64,000 nt of DNA from G965230615 sp965230615 (GTDB taxonomy: Bacteria > Pseudomonadota > Gammaproteobacteria > HTCC5015), in NCBI GenBank assembly GCA_965230615.1, contig OZ246012.1, positions 3,100,001 through 3,164,000 on the forward strand. The letters run 5' to 3'. The first letter of the stretch is position 1. Each line of letters begins with the position of its first letter. The position numbers were made by a program, and so were the translations under genes. Below the pieces are notes generated by a model. The model made no database searches. It was not told the origin of the DNA and saw only the letters and a list, made by a program, of their open reading frames with translations. This document shows positions 41,879 to 49,693 of the stretch, piece by piece.

Positions 41879-43393
41879 ATGATGAGTAAAGGTTATTTAG
41901 AGAAAATTCTTAATGCGCGTGTGTATGATGTCGCTATCCAGAGCCCCTTGCAGCTTGCGGTAAAGCTTTCCAAGCGTTTGGGCAACCGGGTAATGCTCAA
42001 GCGTGAAGACCTGCAACCGGTGTTTTCGTTTAAGTTACGCGGTGCTTACAACAAGATATATCGCTTGCAACAGCAGCGCACACTAAGCCAGGTTATCGCT
42101 GCATCAGCGGGTAATCATGCGCAAGGGGTTGCGCTAGCTGCTCAGCGACTTGGGGTCAAAGCACTCATTATCATGCCAAAAACCACCCCGGCAATTAAAG
42201 TGGATGCAGTAAGGCATTTAGGTGCGAAGGCTGTGCTCTATGGTGATACCTATGATGAAGCTTACGAACATGCACAGCAATTAGCTGCAAAAGACGATAT
42301 TCCCTTGATTCACCCTTACGATGACCTGGATATTATTGCCGGACAAGGCACCGTGGCTGTTGAATTACTGCAACAACATCAGGATACGCTTGATGCTGTT
42401 TTTATTCCGGTAGGTGGTGGTGGTTTATTAGCCGGTATGGCTGCTTACATCAAAGCGATCCGGCCGGGTACGCAAGTCATTGCTGTTGAGCCACAAGAAG
42501 CGGCCTGTTTGGCCGCTGCGCTCAAAGCGGGTCGTCGTGTGTCTTTGTCTCAAGTAGGAATATTTGCTGACGGTGTTGCCGTCAAACAAATTGGTAAAGT
42601 GCCGTATCAAATTGCTAAAGATTTGGTTGATGATGTGGTCCTGGTGGATACAGACGAGATTTGTGCAGCCATTAAAGATATTTTTGAAGATACGCGCTCT
42701 ATTGCCGAGCCCGCTGGGGCTTTAGCGTTAGCGGGCATGAAAAAATATCTAATAAAGCATGCCATTCAAGATAAAACAGTCGCAACTGTCGTGACAGGTG
42801 CCAATATGAACTTTGATCGCTTACGACATGTATCTGAACGTGCTGAGTTAGGTGAACATCGAGAAATGCTAATGGCTGTTGAGGTACCCGAGGAGCCCGG
42901 TAGTTTCAGAACGTTTTGTCGGGCGCTGGGTAAACGTAGTATTACTGAGTTTAACTATCGTTATGCAGACAAGCAGGTAGCACATATTTTTGCAGGTGTA
43001 GAAGTCAGTGGTGATGCAGAGCGGCAGACGCTATTGAGTAAACTCGGTGCGAAAGGCTTTAATGTGGTTGATATGTCGAATAATGAGATGGCAAAGCTGC
43101 ATATTCGTTACATGGTGGGTGGTCATATGAATGACGCCATAGATGAATACCTGCTGAGATTAGAGTTTCCAGAAAAGCCCGGGGCATTAATGAAGTTTTT
43201 AGATTACCTTGCACCCGCTTGGAATATTAGCTTATTCCATTACCGTAATCATGGTGCAGCTTATGGGCGGGTGCTTGTTGGTTTGCAAATACCGAGCGAA
43301 GATAAGCATGCTCTAAGACAATCATTGGATGATTTGGGCTATCTGTACTGGGATGAGACAAAAAACCCGGCCTATCGGTTTTTTCTACAGTAG
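41879..43393 (+). CDS. ilvA: Threonine dehydratase (biosynthetic)
   Basis: The 504-residue PLP enzyme deaminates threonine to 2-oxobutanoate, the first step toward isoleucine. The PLP Lys is in SFKLRGAYNK (K52 or K51 depending on start), the phosphate loop is PVGGGGLLAGMA, and the helix SAGNHAQGVALAA is conserved. Two C-terminal ACT-like regulatory domains (about residues 325-405 and 415-500) indicate the allosteric, isoleucine-inhibited form. ATGATG allows a start at 41879 or 41882. A terminator follows at 43424-43449. Confidence 0.96.
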   Translation: MMSKGYLEKILNARVYDVAIQSPLQLAVKLSKRLGNRVMLKREDLQPVFSFKLRGAYNKIYRLQQQRTLSQVIAASAGNHAQGVALAAQRLGVKALIIMPKTTPAIKVDAVRHLGAKAVLYGDTYDEAYEHAQQLAAKDDIPLIHPYDDLDIIAGQGTVAVELLQQHQDTLDAVFIPVGGGGLLAGMAAYIKAIRPGTQVIAVEPQEAACLAAALKAGRRVSLSQVGIFADGVAVKQIGKVPYQIAKDLVDDVVLVDTDEICAAIKDIFEDTRSIAEPAGALALAGMKKYLIKHAIQDKTVATVVTGANMNFDRLRHVSERAELGEHREMLMAVEVPEEPGSFRTFCRALGKRSITEFNYRYADKQVAHIFAGVEVSGDAERQTLLSKLGAKGFNVVDMSNNEMAKLHIRYMVGGHMNDAIDEYLLRLEFPEKPGALMKFLDYLAPAWNISLFHYRNHGAAYGRVLVGLQIPSEDKHALRQSLDDLGYLYWDETKNPAYRFFLQ

Positions 43394-43423
43394 TTTTGCT
43401 TGGTTTTTTGTATTTTTGCATAA

Positions 43424-43449
43424 AAAAGACCCGCATTAGCGGGTCTTTT
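43424..43449. terminator. Intrinsic terminator after ilvA
   Basis: AAAAGACCCGC pairs with GCGGGTCTTTT around ATTA. A-rich and T-rich arms make it usable in both directions, so it also suits the convergent H1-like gene. Confidence 0.9.
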
Positions 43450-43498
43450 AACGTTTTTAAGAGAGAAACTCTTAAAATTCGCTTAGAAAGGCTAAGTT

Positions 43499-43897
43499 TT
43501 ACTTCTTCTTAGCAGCTTTCTTTTTGGTAGCTTTCTTCTTAGCAACCTTTTTCTTCGCTACTTTCTTCTTAGCAACCTTTTTCTTGGCCGCTTTCTTCTT
43601 AGTAGCTTTCTTCTTCGCTACTTTCTTCTTAGTAGCTTTTTTCTTCGCTACTTTCTTCTTAGCAGCCTTTTTCTTGGTTGCTTTCTTCTTAGTAGCTTTT
43701 TTCTTGGTTGCTTTCTTTTTAGTAGCTTTTTTCTTGGTTGCTTTCTTTTTAGTAGCCTTTTTCTTGGCTACTTTCTTCTTAGCTACCTTCTTCTTAGTAG
43801 CTTTCTTCTTGGCAGTGGCTTTTTTACGCTTAGCTGCTGCCTTCTTCTTGGTTGTTGCCTTTTTCTTAGCAACGGTTCTTTTCTTTTTTAAGGCCAT
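43499..43897 (-). CDS. Histone H1-like Lys-rich protein (AlgP/AlgR3-type)
   Basis: The 132-residue protein is almost entirely KKKAT, KKKVA and KKKAA pentamers after MALKKKRTVAKKK, with no acidic residues at all. It resembles the C-terminal tails of bacterial H1-like proteins such as AlgP of Pseudomonas, Hc1/Hc2 of Chlamydia and the eukaryotic H1 tail. It should be a DNA-condensing, nucleoid-associated protein. A CCGGAGG ribosome site precedes the ATG. The AlgP repeat unit in Pseudomonas is KPAA-like, so this is a related but distinct type. Repeats of 15 bp could change copy number by slippage. Confidence 0.9.
   Translation of the reverse strand: MALKKKRTVAKKKATTKKKAAAKRKKATAKKKATKKKVAKKKVAKKKATKKKATKKKATKKKATKKKATKKKATKKKAAKKKVAKKKATKKKVAKKKATKKKAAKKKVAKKKVAKKKVAKKKATKKKAAKKK
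43503..43850. repeat. 15-bp tandem coding repeat in H1-like gene
   Basis: The gene is built of roughly 20 imperfect 15-bp units (plus-strand CTTTCTTCTTAGTAG or CTTTTTTCTTGGTTG and variants). Units differ mainly at wobble positions, so the protein pattern is conserved more strictly than the DNA. Confidence 0.85.
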
Positions 43898-44415
43898 TAC
43901 TTTTTTCCTCCGGAGAGTAAATTACCCGCGAGTGAGTATAAACAAGAATCAAAAAAATTCTAGTAAAAATGCAAAAAAAGCCGTTTTTGGTTAGAAATTT
44001 TTGAATTTTTGTTATGCAAACACTCAATTTTTAAAAGTCCGAACTTAGAAAATGCTAATCAAAAGAAAAAATTTAATGTGTGAACAGTAAATTTTTAATG
44101 CTGACTCGCATTAAACGCTCATTAGCGTCACTAAAAAACATCGATAACATGATTTAGTGCGTCAATAATTGCGTTCTTATCGACTAGTGTAGTAAAAAAT
44201 TTTAATTTTTTGTGTTTTATCGAGTTATAGATACGTTTTTTATTCTTAAAAGAGAGTTTTTTTATAAAAACATGCGATTGTTTTTGGTTTTTATGTTGAG
44301 TAAGCATGGTGGTGCGCAAAAAAAGATTAAAAAAAGTAGCCTGAACAATAAAATTGATGTGTTTTATGTGTTTTGTAATGAAAATTTGTTCACAAATTGC
44401 ATCGCAAACCATGTT
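43898..44415. other. AT-rich gene-poor spacer
   Basis: This 518-bp stretch between the H1-like gene and the EVE gene is strikingly A+T-rich with long A and T runs. The only sizeable frame, minus-strand 44131-44412, starts 3 bp after the EVE stop and would encode 93 Lys/Asn/Ile/Phe-rich residues (for example NAIIDALNHVIDVF at its end). I do not recognise it and its codon composition is simply that of AT-rich DNA, so I do not call it a gene. CGCTCATTAGCG at 44115-44126 is a small palindrome. Confidence 0.5.
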
Positions 44416-44868
44416 TTATTCCAAAGAAAGAATGTATTTCCACTGTTTTTCACTAATTTGCATTATCGAAAGCCTGTTTCCACGTCTTACTAATGGCAAA
44501 TCATCGAGTTGTGCATCAGTTTTTAGTTCTTGTAGGGTGATAACACGCTTCAATTTACGTTTGTACTTAACATCAACCATAAACCAGCGAGGTGTATCCT
44601 TGCTGCTTTTGGGGTCGTAGTACTTACAGTTAGGATCTAGTGCTGTGTGGTCAGGGTATGCAGCACTGTTAACTGTCATAACACCAACAATTCCAGGCTC
44701 TTTACAGTTTGAGTGATAGAAAAATGCTAAATCACCTTTTTGCATTTCATCCCTAATCATATTGCGTACTTGGTAATTGCGAATACCATCCCATGGTTCG
44801 GTTTTAACACTTTTTAAGTCATCTATGCCAAATACGTCGGGTTCGGATTTCATGATCCAGTAATTCAT
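44416..44868 (-). CDS. EVE domain protein
   Basis: The 150-residue protein matches the EVE family (Thyn1/PUA-like fold) across its length: MNYWIMKSEPDVFGIDDL, TEPWDGIRNYQVRNMIRDEMQKGDLAFFYHSNCKEPGIVGVM, YYDPKSSKDTPRWFMVDVKYKRKLKRVITL and RLSIMQISEKQWKYIL. Such domains bind modified nucleobases. The standalone form is common in gammaproteobacteria beside fau/ygfA, as here, and its physiological role is not firmly established. The gene is on the same strand as fau and 45 bp downstream of it. Confidence 0.93.
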   Translation of the reverse strand: MNYWIMKSEPDVFGIDDLKSVKTEPWDGIRNYQVRNMIRDEMQKGDLAFFYHSNCKEPGIVGVMTVNSAAYPDHTALDPNCKYYDPKSSKDTPRWFMVDVKYKRKLKRVITLQELKTDAQLDDLPLVRRGNRLSIMQISEKQWKYILSLE

Positions 44869-44913
44869 AAACGCGCCTTTTGTTTCAGTTTTTATAAGTG
44901 GTGTGAGTAAATA

Positions 44914-45483
44914 TTATCGCTTATAACAACCTTTGTCGGTAATAACCCAGTCCATCGGGATATCCCATGGTTGATTGACGATACTATTTACACATTGAAA
45001 GTCATAAGCAAAGCCGATTTTAATAGGGTGGTGACTCGGGCAATTTGCAAAGGTTCTGTCATAATAGCCACCGCCCATACCAATTCGATGGCAGTTTTTG
45101 TTGAAAGCAACCAGTGGTGTAATGACCAGGTCGAGTGAACAGGCATTCAAACCATTCGTTGCGTTACTTTGCGGTTCAGGAATACCAAACTTATTTTTCA
45201 GCATAACTGTGTCAGCTTGGAAAGGTACAAACAATAAAGTACTGTCAGCCTGGATTAAGGGTAAATAGACAGCTTTATTCTTTTGCCAGGCGGACTTGAT
45301 CAGCATATCAGTATCCATTTCACCGTTAATGGGGATATAACAAGCAATGGACGAGGCTTGTTGAAATTCAGTCAGCGCTATGAGTTGTTGGCTTGCTTGC
45401 TGGGCTGCCTGTTTTGCGGCAATGTTGCTAAGAGATTTGCGTTGTGCGCGAAGTGTATTGCGTAGCTGCTTGGTGTTGTCCAC
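44914..45483 (-). CDS. fau: 5-formyltetrahydrofolate cyclo-ligase
   Basis: The 189-residue enzyme converts 5-formyl-THF to methenyl-THF with ATP. It shows LRAQRKSLS at the start, IACYIPINGEMDTDMLI, LDLVITPLVAFNKNCHRIGMGGGYYDRTF and the final PMDWVITD. The GTG at 45483 is chosen because homologues begin just before LRNTLRAQRK. The frame stays open further upstream through the 6S RNA gene to 45555, but that part is RNA-coding. zapA, 6S RNA and fau in this order are conserved across gammaproteobacteria. Confidence 0.93.
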   Translation of the reverse strand: MDNTKQLRNTLRAQRKSLSNIAAKQAAQQASQQLIALTEFQQASSIACYIPINGEMDTDMLIKSAWQKNKAVYLPLIQADSTLLFVPFQADTVMLKNKFGIPEPQSNATNGLNACSLDLVITPLVAFNKNCHRIGMGGGYYDRTFANCPSHHPIKIGFAYDFQCVNSIVNQPWDIPMDWVITDKGCYKR

Positions 45484-45523
45484 GGTCGTTGAGTGATCTT
45501 GGTAAGCGATTGGATGATAGGAA

Positions 45524-45716
45524 GAGCACCCTCCGCCTGTACCGTAACAGGTCATCGACCTTGAACCAAAGGTTCAGGTGGGGCGCCGATTCCAAGTCTT
45601 TAGGCTTCCCGATCGTAACGGGCTTGCACACCAACTGGAAACAAACTCCCCGGGGTAAGATATTAGGCTCAAGGATTTACCCAACCTATCCTCGAATACC
45701 GCAGAGGGTGCTCTGT
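45524..45716 (-). ncRNA. ssrS: 6S RNA
   Basis: Between zapA and fau the minus strand holds a roughly 190-nt RNA. Its ends pair in a long closing stem (AGCACCCTCTGCGG with GCGGAGGGTGCTC). The interior contains CCTTGAGCC near the 5' side, CCCGTTACGATCGGGAAGCC in the middle, and CACCTGAACCTTTGGTTCAAGG toward the 3' side. All are hallmarks of gammaproteobacterial 6S RNA. 6S RNA mimics an open promoter and sequesters sigma-70 RNA polymerase in stationary phase. The ends are approximate. Confidence 0.92.
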
Positions 45717-45773
45717 AACTTGTAAATTTAGCGTTGCAAACTCTATATTACACCGTCGGTGTTAAGAGAGTGT

Positions 45774-46094
45774 TTAAATCAGTTTTGCTGGCGGTGTATT
45801 ACCAGCAATAGCGGCTGAAATGGTTTTTTTTAGAGCACTTATGCGCTCTACAACCGACTCATGTTCAGCTTGCAATGGTTTTAGTTCTAGATATTCATGT
45901 GCAATATTGAGTGCTGCCATGACAGCGATACGATCAATACCTATGACGTTACCCCGGTTGCGTATTTCGCGCATTTTGTTATCCAGATAAATGGCTGAGT
46001 CTCTGACCGAGGCTTCTTCGGCTGCATTAGCGCAGGCAATTTGGTATTCACGGTCCAAAATAGTGACTGTAACAGCGATTGGACTATTGCTCAT
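45774..46094 (-). CDS. zapA: Cell division protein ZapA
   Basis: The 106-residue protein promotes Z-ring assembly by bundling FtsZ. It has VTVTILDREYQIAC at the N-terminus, the helical EEASVRDSAIYLDNKMREIR segment and NVIGIDRIAVMAALNIAHEYLEL, followed by a coiled-coil C-terminus. It overlaps the upstream small coiled-coil gene by 4 bp (ATGA) and precedes 6S RNA, the conserved arrangement. Confidence 0.95.
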   Translation of the reverse strand: MSNSPIAVTVTILDREYQIACANAAEEASVRDSAIYLDNKMREIRNRGNVIGIDRIAVMAALNIAHEYLELKPLQAEHESVVERISALKKTISAAIAGNTPPAKLI

Positions 46095-46318
46095 TGTGAG
46101 TTTTCCATGGCTTTTAAGCGGGTTATCATGGCTTCAACACGGGTACGGGCCTGCTCATTTTTTTCGATAAGCTTGGCCTTATCGGCTACCAGAGACTCTT
46201 GTTGGTCTCTGAGCGAACTGTTTTCATCCCTCAGGCGCTCACATAAGACCAGCAACTCTTCAAGTTGGGCTTCTAATGAGGCAAGCTCTTCTGATGTTTT
46301 AGGGTTTTGTTCACTCAT
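46091..46318 (-). CDS. Small coiled-coil protein of the TIGR02449/ZapB-like type
   Basis: The 75-residue protein is almost wholly a predicted coiled coil (LEAQLEELLVLCERLRDENSSLRDQQESLVADKAKL). Its position immediately before zapA with a 4-bp overlap is conserved in Pseudomonas and relatives. The size and composition resemble ZapB, so a role in division is plausible but not proven by sequence. No catalytic motif is present. Confidence 0.85.
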   Translation of the reverse strand: MSEQNPKTSEELASLEAQLEELLVLCERLRDENSSLRDQQESLVADKAKLIEKNEQARTRVEAMITRLKAMENSQ

Positions 46319-46479
46319 GAGTAAATAGTATGCGCCGGAATACCAGGGGTCAACCTTGAGTTTTCGGATTTGTGCCTGATTCTGCGTTTATGTTGGCCCA
46401 GAACAGTATAGTTCAAGCTTGCTCTAAAGGTTGAGAATGCTAGGATACGCTCCTACTAGAAGTTTAACAGTCAAGATTT

Positions 46480-47031
46480 ATGAATTACAAAACATTTCAA
46501 TCAGAGTTGGCGCAAAGTTTGCCAGATGAATATGCAGCGGCGGAGTGGCACGGGGTCTTATGTGGCCTTATTTGTGCTGGTCGGCCAACGTCTATCGACA
46601 CCTGGTATGGCTTAGCGGCCGACACTAAAGGTATTTCGACACCCCCATCAGAACCGCTGCTGACCGCACTTACGCAAGTCTACTCCAGCACTCAAGAGCA
46701 GCTCAACAGCGCTAGCATGGCCTTTGCCTTAATGCTACCTGACGATGATGCAGCGTTAAGCATGCGCACAGCCGCTTTAGGCGTGTGGTGTGATGGGTTT
46801 CTTTATGGCTTATCTGCCGGTGGTATTAACCGGGAGTCCGCGCTTCCCGAACATTCTGCTGAGTTATTAGCTGATATGGCAGAAATCACGCAAGTGAGTT
46901 TTACACAAGACAGTGCGACCGCAGAGGATGAGTACGATTACAATGAGTTGGCGGAGTATATTCGTGTTGGCATCATGCTGATTAACGATGAGTTAAACCC
47001 GATCAAGCCAAATAATAATAGTTTGCATTGA
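46480..47031 (+). CDS. ygfB: UPF0149/YgfB family protein
   Basis: The 183-residue protein matches YgfB: EWHGVLCGLICAG, a central DDDAALSMRTAALGVWCDGFLYGLSAGG and the C-terminal DYNELAEYIRVGIMLINDELNP. Family members are helical and of incompletely understood function; in Pseudomonas aeruginosa YgfB has been linked to regulation of ampDh3 and beta-lactam resistance. It heads the ygfB-pepP-ubiH-ubiI run and is divergent from the zapB-like/zapA genes. Confidence 0.93.
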   Translation: MNYKTFQSELAQSLPDEYAAAEWHGVLCGLICAGRPTSIDTWYGLAADTKGISTPPSEPLLTALTQVYSSTQEQLNSASMAFALMLPDDDAALSMRTAALGVWCDGFLYGLSAGGINRESALPEHSAELLADMAEITQVSFTQDSATAEDEYDYNELAEYIRVGIMLINDELNPIKPNNNSLH

Positions 47032-47039
47032 GTCTATTT

Positions 47040-48350
47040 ATGAAACTAACAGAGTTTGCCAAACGACGTAAGCATTTAATGCGTGCCATGGAAGTTGATT
47101 CGGTTGCTGTCATTCCGGCAGCGCCTGAGAGTGTTCGAAACCGCGATGTTTATTACCCCTATCGCCAAGACAGTGATTTTTTGTATCTGACAGGCTTTGT
47201 TGAGCCGCAGGCTGTCATTGTATTGGTGCCTGGCCGAGAGCAGGGCGAGTATATTCTATTTTGTCGAGAGAAAGATGAGGAGCAAGAGATTTGGCATGGT
47301 CGACGTGCGGGTCAAGAGGGTGCTGTTGACAACTTTGAAGCCGATGATTCTTTCCCTATTACCGATATTGATGACATTTTGCCAGGTTTGTTAGAAAACA
47401 AAGACAAAGTGTTCTACACCATGGGGCGTTCACCTGAGTTTGATCAGCGTATGATGTCCTGGGTGAATCGGGTGAAGCAAAATAGTCGTTCAGGGGTTAA
47501 GGCGCCCACTGAATTTGTATCGTTGGAATTTTTGTTGCATGAAATGCGTTTGTTTAAAACGCAGCCGGAACAGCGTTTAATGCGTAAAGCGGCAAAGATT
47601 GCGGCCAAAGCACATAAAAGAGCCATGCAAGTTTGCCAACCTGGTAAAACAGAGTACCAAATTGAAGCTGAATTTTTGCATGAGTTTAAACTAAGTAATG
47701 CCGAGCCTGCGTATCCAAGTATTGTTGGGGGAGGTGCTAATGCCTGTATTCTGCACTATGTTGATAATTGTGATGTATTAAACGATGGAGACTTATTGCT
47801 AATCGATGCAGGTGCAGAATATGAAGGTTATGCATCTGATATCACACGTACTTTTCCGGTGAATGGCAGTTTTACCAGTGTGCAACAAGAAGTTTATGAA
47901 GTCGTGCTAGAGGCGCAACTTGCAGCAATCGATGTCGCGATCGCTGGCAATCACTGGAACGACCCGCATGATGAAGCTGTTAAAGTGCTGACGCGGGGAA
48001 TGATTGATATCGGTTTATTAAAAGGTTCCCGCGCCAAACTCATTAAAGAAGGGGCTTATCGGCAGTTTTATATGCACCGCACGGGGCACTGGCTGGGTAT
48101 CGATGTACATGATGTCGGTGATTATAAAATCGATGACGAGTGGCGTTTATTGGAGCCAGGTATGTGTTTGACGATTGAGCCAGGTATATACATCTCACCT
48201 GCGAGAGGCGTACCGAAGGCATTACATAATATTGGTGTGCGTATTGAGGATGATGTACTGATTACCCGAGGCAGTAACGATGTATTGTCCAAGGATGCAC
48301 CAAAGACTGTGCAGGAAATAGAAAAGGCAATGGCGGCAGCCACTGAATGA
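47040..48350 (+). CDS. pepP: Xaa-Pro aminopeptidase P
   Basis: The 436-residue cytoplasmic metallo-aminopeptidase removes N-terminal residues before proline. The creatinase-type N-terminal domain has YPYRQDSDFLYLTGF. The M24 catalytic domain has ILHYVDNCD, LIDAGAEYEGYASDITRTFP with two metal Asp, MHRTGHWLGIDVHDVG, LTIEPGIYI and GVRIEDDVLI. The ATG at 47040 (MKLTEFAKRR) matches the family start; an in-frame TTG at 47028 overlapping the ygfB stop is possible. The gene is translationally close to ygfB and followed by ubiH. Confidence 0.95.
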   Translation: MKLTEFAKRRKHLMRAMEVDSVAVIPAAPESVRNRDVYYPYRQDSDFLYLTGFVEPQAVIVLVPGREQGEYILFCREKDEEQEIWHGRRAGQEGAVDNFEADDSFPITDIDDILPGLLENKDKVFYTMGRSPEFDQRMMSWVNRVKQNSRSGVKAPTEFVSLEFLLHEMRLFKTQPEQRLMRKAAKIAAKAHKRAMQVCQPGKTEYQIEAEFLHEFKLSNAEPAYPSIVGGGANACILHYVDNCDVLNDGDLLLIDAGAEYEGYASDITRTFPVNGSFTSVQQEVYEVVLEAQLAAIDVAIAGNHWNDPHDEAVKVLTRGMIDIGLLKGSRAKLIKEGAYRQFYMHRTGHWLGIDVHDVGDYKIDDEWRLLEPGMCLTIEPGIYISPARGVPKALHNIGVRIEDDVLITRGSNDVLSKDAPKTVQEIEKAMAAATE

Positions 48351-48436
48351 TTTGGTACTTATATGGTGGTTTTGTTGAGTACATTTTATCAGTTTGGGTC
48401 GGCCTGGCTCGTTGAACAAATTGGCTGAATACGGCT

Positions 48437-49687
48437 ATGCAGAATGAGTATGATATTGTAATTATTGGCGGTGGCATGGTTGGCGCAACGCTGGCTGTTG
48501 CTCTGAAAGATAGCCACTATCGGGTGGCTGTTATCGAGTCTCACCCTTTAGGTAGTGTCGCTCAGCCCAGTTATGATGATCGCAGTGTGGCCTTGTCTTA
48601 CGGTTCGAGTAAAATCTTACAGCAAATTCAGCTTTGGCCTGCATTAGAACAGCGCGTTGCTAAAATAAACCGGATCCATGTATCTGATCGTGGGCATTTT
48701 GGTGTAACGCGGATTGATGCCCACAAAGAAGGCGTTGCAGCGTTAGGTTATGTTGTTGAAAACCGTGTATTTGGCGAGGCACTGTTTGCGCAACTGGCTG
48801 CAAGTGCTAGTGTGGATGTGATTAGTCCAGCTACCTTAGCGCTATTGGAATATAAGCATGATGCTGTGCTTGCAACAGTCGTCAATAATGGTCAGCGTCA
48901 GCAGTTACGTTGCCGTTTGTTAGTCGCCGCTGATGGTGCGACATCGGCAGTACGTCGGCTGCTTAATATTGAGCAAACACAAACAGCGTATAAGCAGACC
49001 GCTATTATTGGCAATATCACACCGCAGCAAGCTCATCAGGGTGTTGCTTATGAGCGTTTTACCGAAACCGGGCCTTTGGCTATGTTGCCTATGTTACCGC
49101 ATAGCGATGGCTCGCCGCGTTGTACATTTGTTTGGACTTTGGCAGCGGCACAGGCCGCTGAGGTAGAGGCATTGGATGAGCAGGTGTTTTTACAGCGCTT
49201 GCAGCAACGTTTTGGTTATCGTTTGGGGCGATTGCTAAAGGTGGGTAAACGCAGCGCGTTCCCTCTGTCCTTGGTGCAAAGTGCGACGCGCATCGCTGAG
49301 CGTACTGTGTTTATTGGCAATGCCGCACAAACATTACACCCTGTTGCTGGCCAGGGTTTTAATTTGGCTTTGCGAGACTTAGCGACCTTGCTGCAGTGTT
49401 TATTACCGGTCAATAGGCCTGACGATTTAGCCGCTATTGACCCAGGTTCAGCAGAGTTGTTGGCAGAATATGCTGACTTAAGGCGCACCGACCAGCAACG
49501 AGTGATTACATTTACTGATCAGTTGGTCAAAATTTTTTCGAATGCCTTCCCGCCATTAGCGCATGCCCGTGCTTTGGCTTTATCAGCACTAGACATTATG
49601 CCGGTATGCCGACGGCAATTAGCTAAACATAGCATGGGCTTGGCATTGCCATTGGCAAAAATTGCTTTACCCAAGCACAAAGAGTAA
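48437..49687 (+). CDS. ubiH: 2-octaprenyl-6-methoxyphenol hydroxylase
   Basis: The 416-residue FAD monooxygenase adds a hydroxyl to the ubiquinone ring precursor. It has the Rossmann GGGMVGATLAVAL, the YDDRSVALSYGS segment, AADGATSAVRRLL, and FIGNAAQTLHPVAGQGFNLALRD for FAD ribityl binding. The order pepP-ubiH-ubiI supports UbiH. The gene is followed 6 bp later by the paralogue ubiI. Confidence 0.93.
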   Translation: MQNEYDIVIIGGGMVGATLAVALKDSHYRVAVIESHPLGSVAQPSYDDRSVALSYGSSKILQQIQLWPALEQRVAKINRIHVSDRGHFGVTRIDAHKEGVAALGYVVENRVFGEALFAQLAASASVDVISPATLALLEYKHDAVLATVVNNGQRQQLRCRLLVAADGATSAVRRLLNIEQTQTAYKQTAIIGNITPQQAHQGVAYERFTETGPLAMLPMLPHSDGSPRCTFVWTLAAAQAAEVEALDEQVFLQRLQQRFGYRLGRLLKVGKRSAFPLSLVQSATRIAERTVFIGNAAQTLHPVAGQGFNLALRDLATLLQCLLPVNRPDDLAAIDPGSAELLAEYADLRRTDQQRVITFTDQLVKIFSNAFPPLAHARALALSALDIMPVCRRQLAKHSMGLALPLAKIALPKHKE

Positions 49688-49693
49688 TAGCAA

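Noticed and set aside
43503..43850. Tandem repeats resembling a CRISPR array
   Set aside because: The 15-bp units are contiguous, have no unique spacers and encode Lys-rich pentamers in frame.
43524..43994. Plus-strand 156-residue Phe/Leu/Ala-rich frame that looks like a membrane protein
   Set aside because: It is the antisense of the Lys-rich H1-like gene; the Phe-Phe-Leu-Ala pattern is the complement of AAG/AAA Lys codons.
44131..44412. 93-residue minus-strand frame right after the EVE gene
   Set aside because: Composition is that of AT-rich DNA, no clear ribosome site, no recognised homology. Left as part of the AT-rich spacer.
45484..45555. Longer Fau start at 45555
   Set aside because: The added residues are encoded by the 3' end of 6S RNA and do not fit the family N-terminus.
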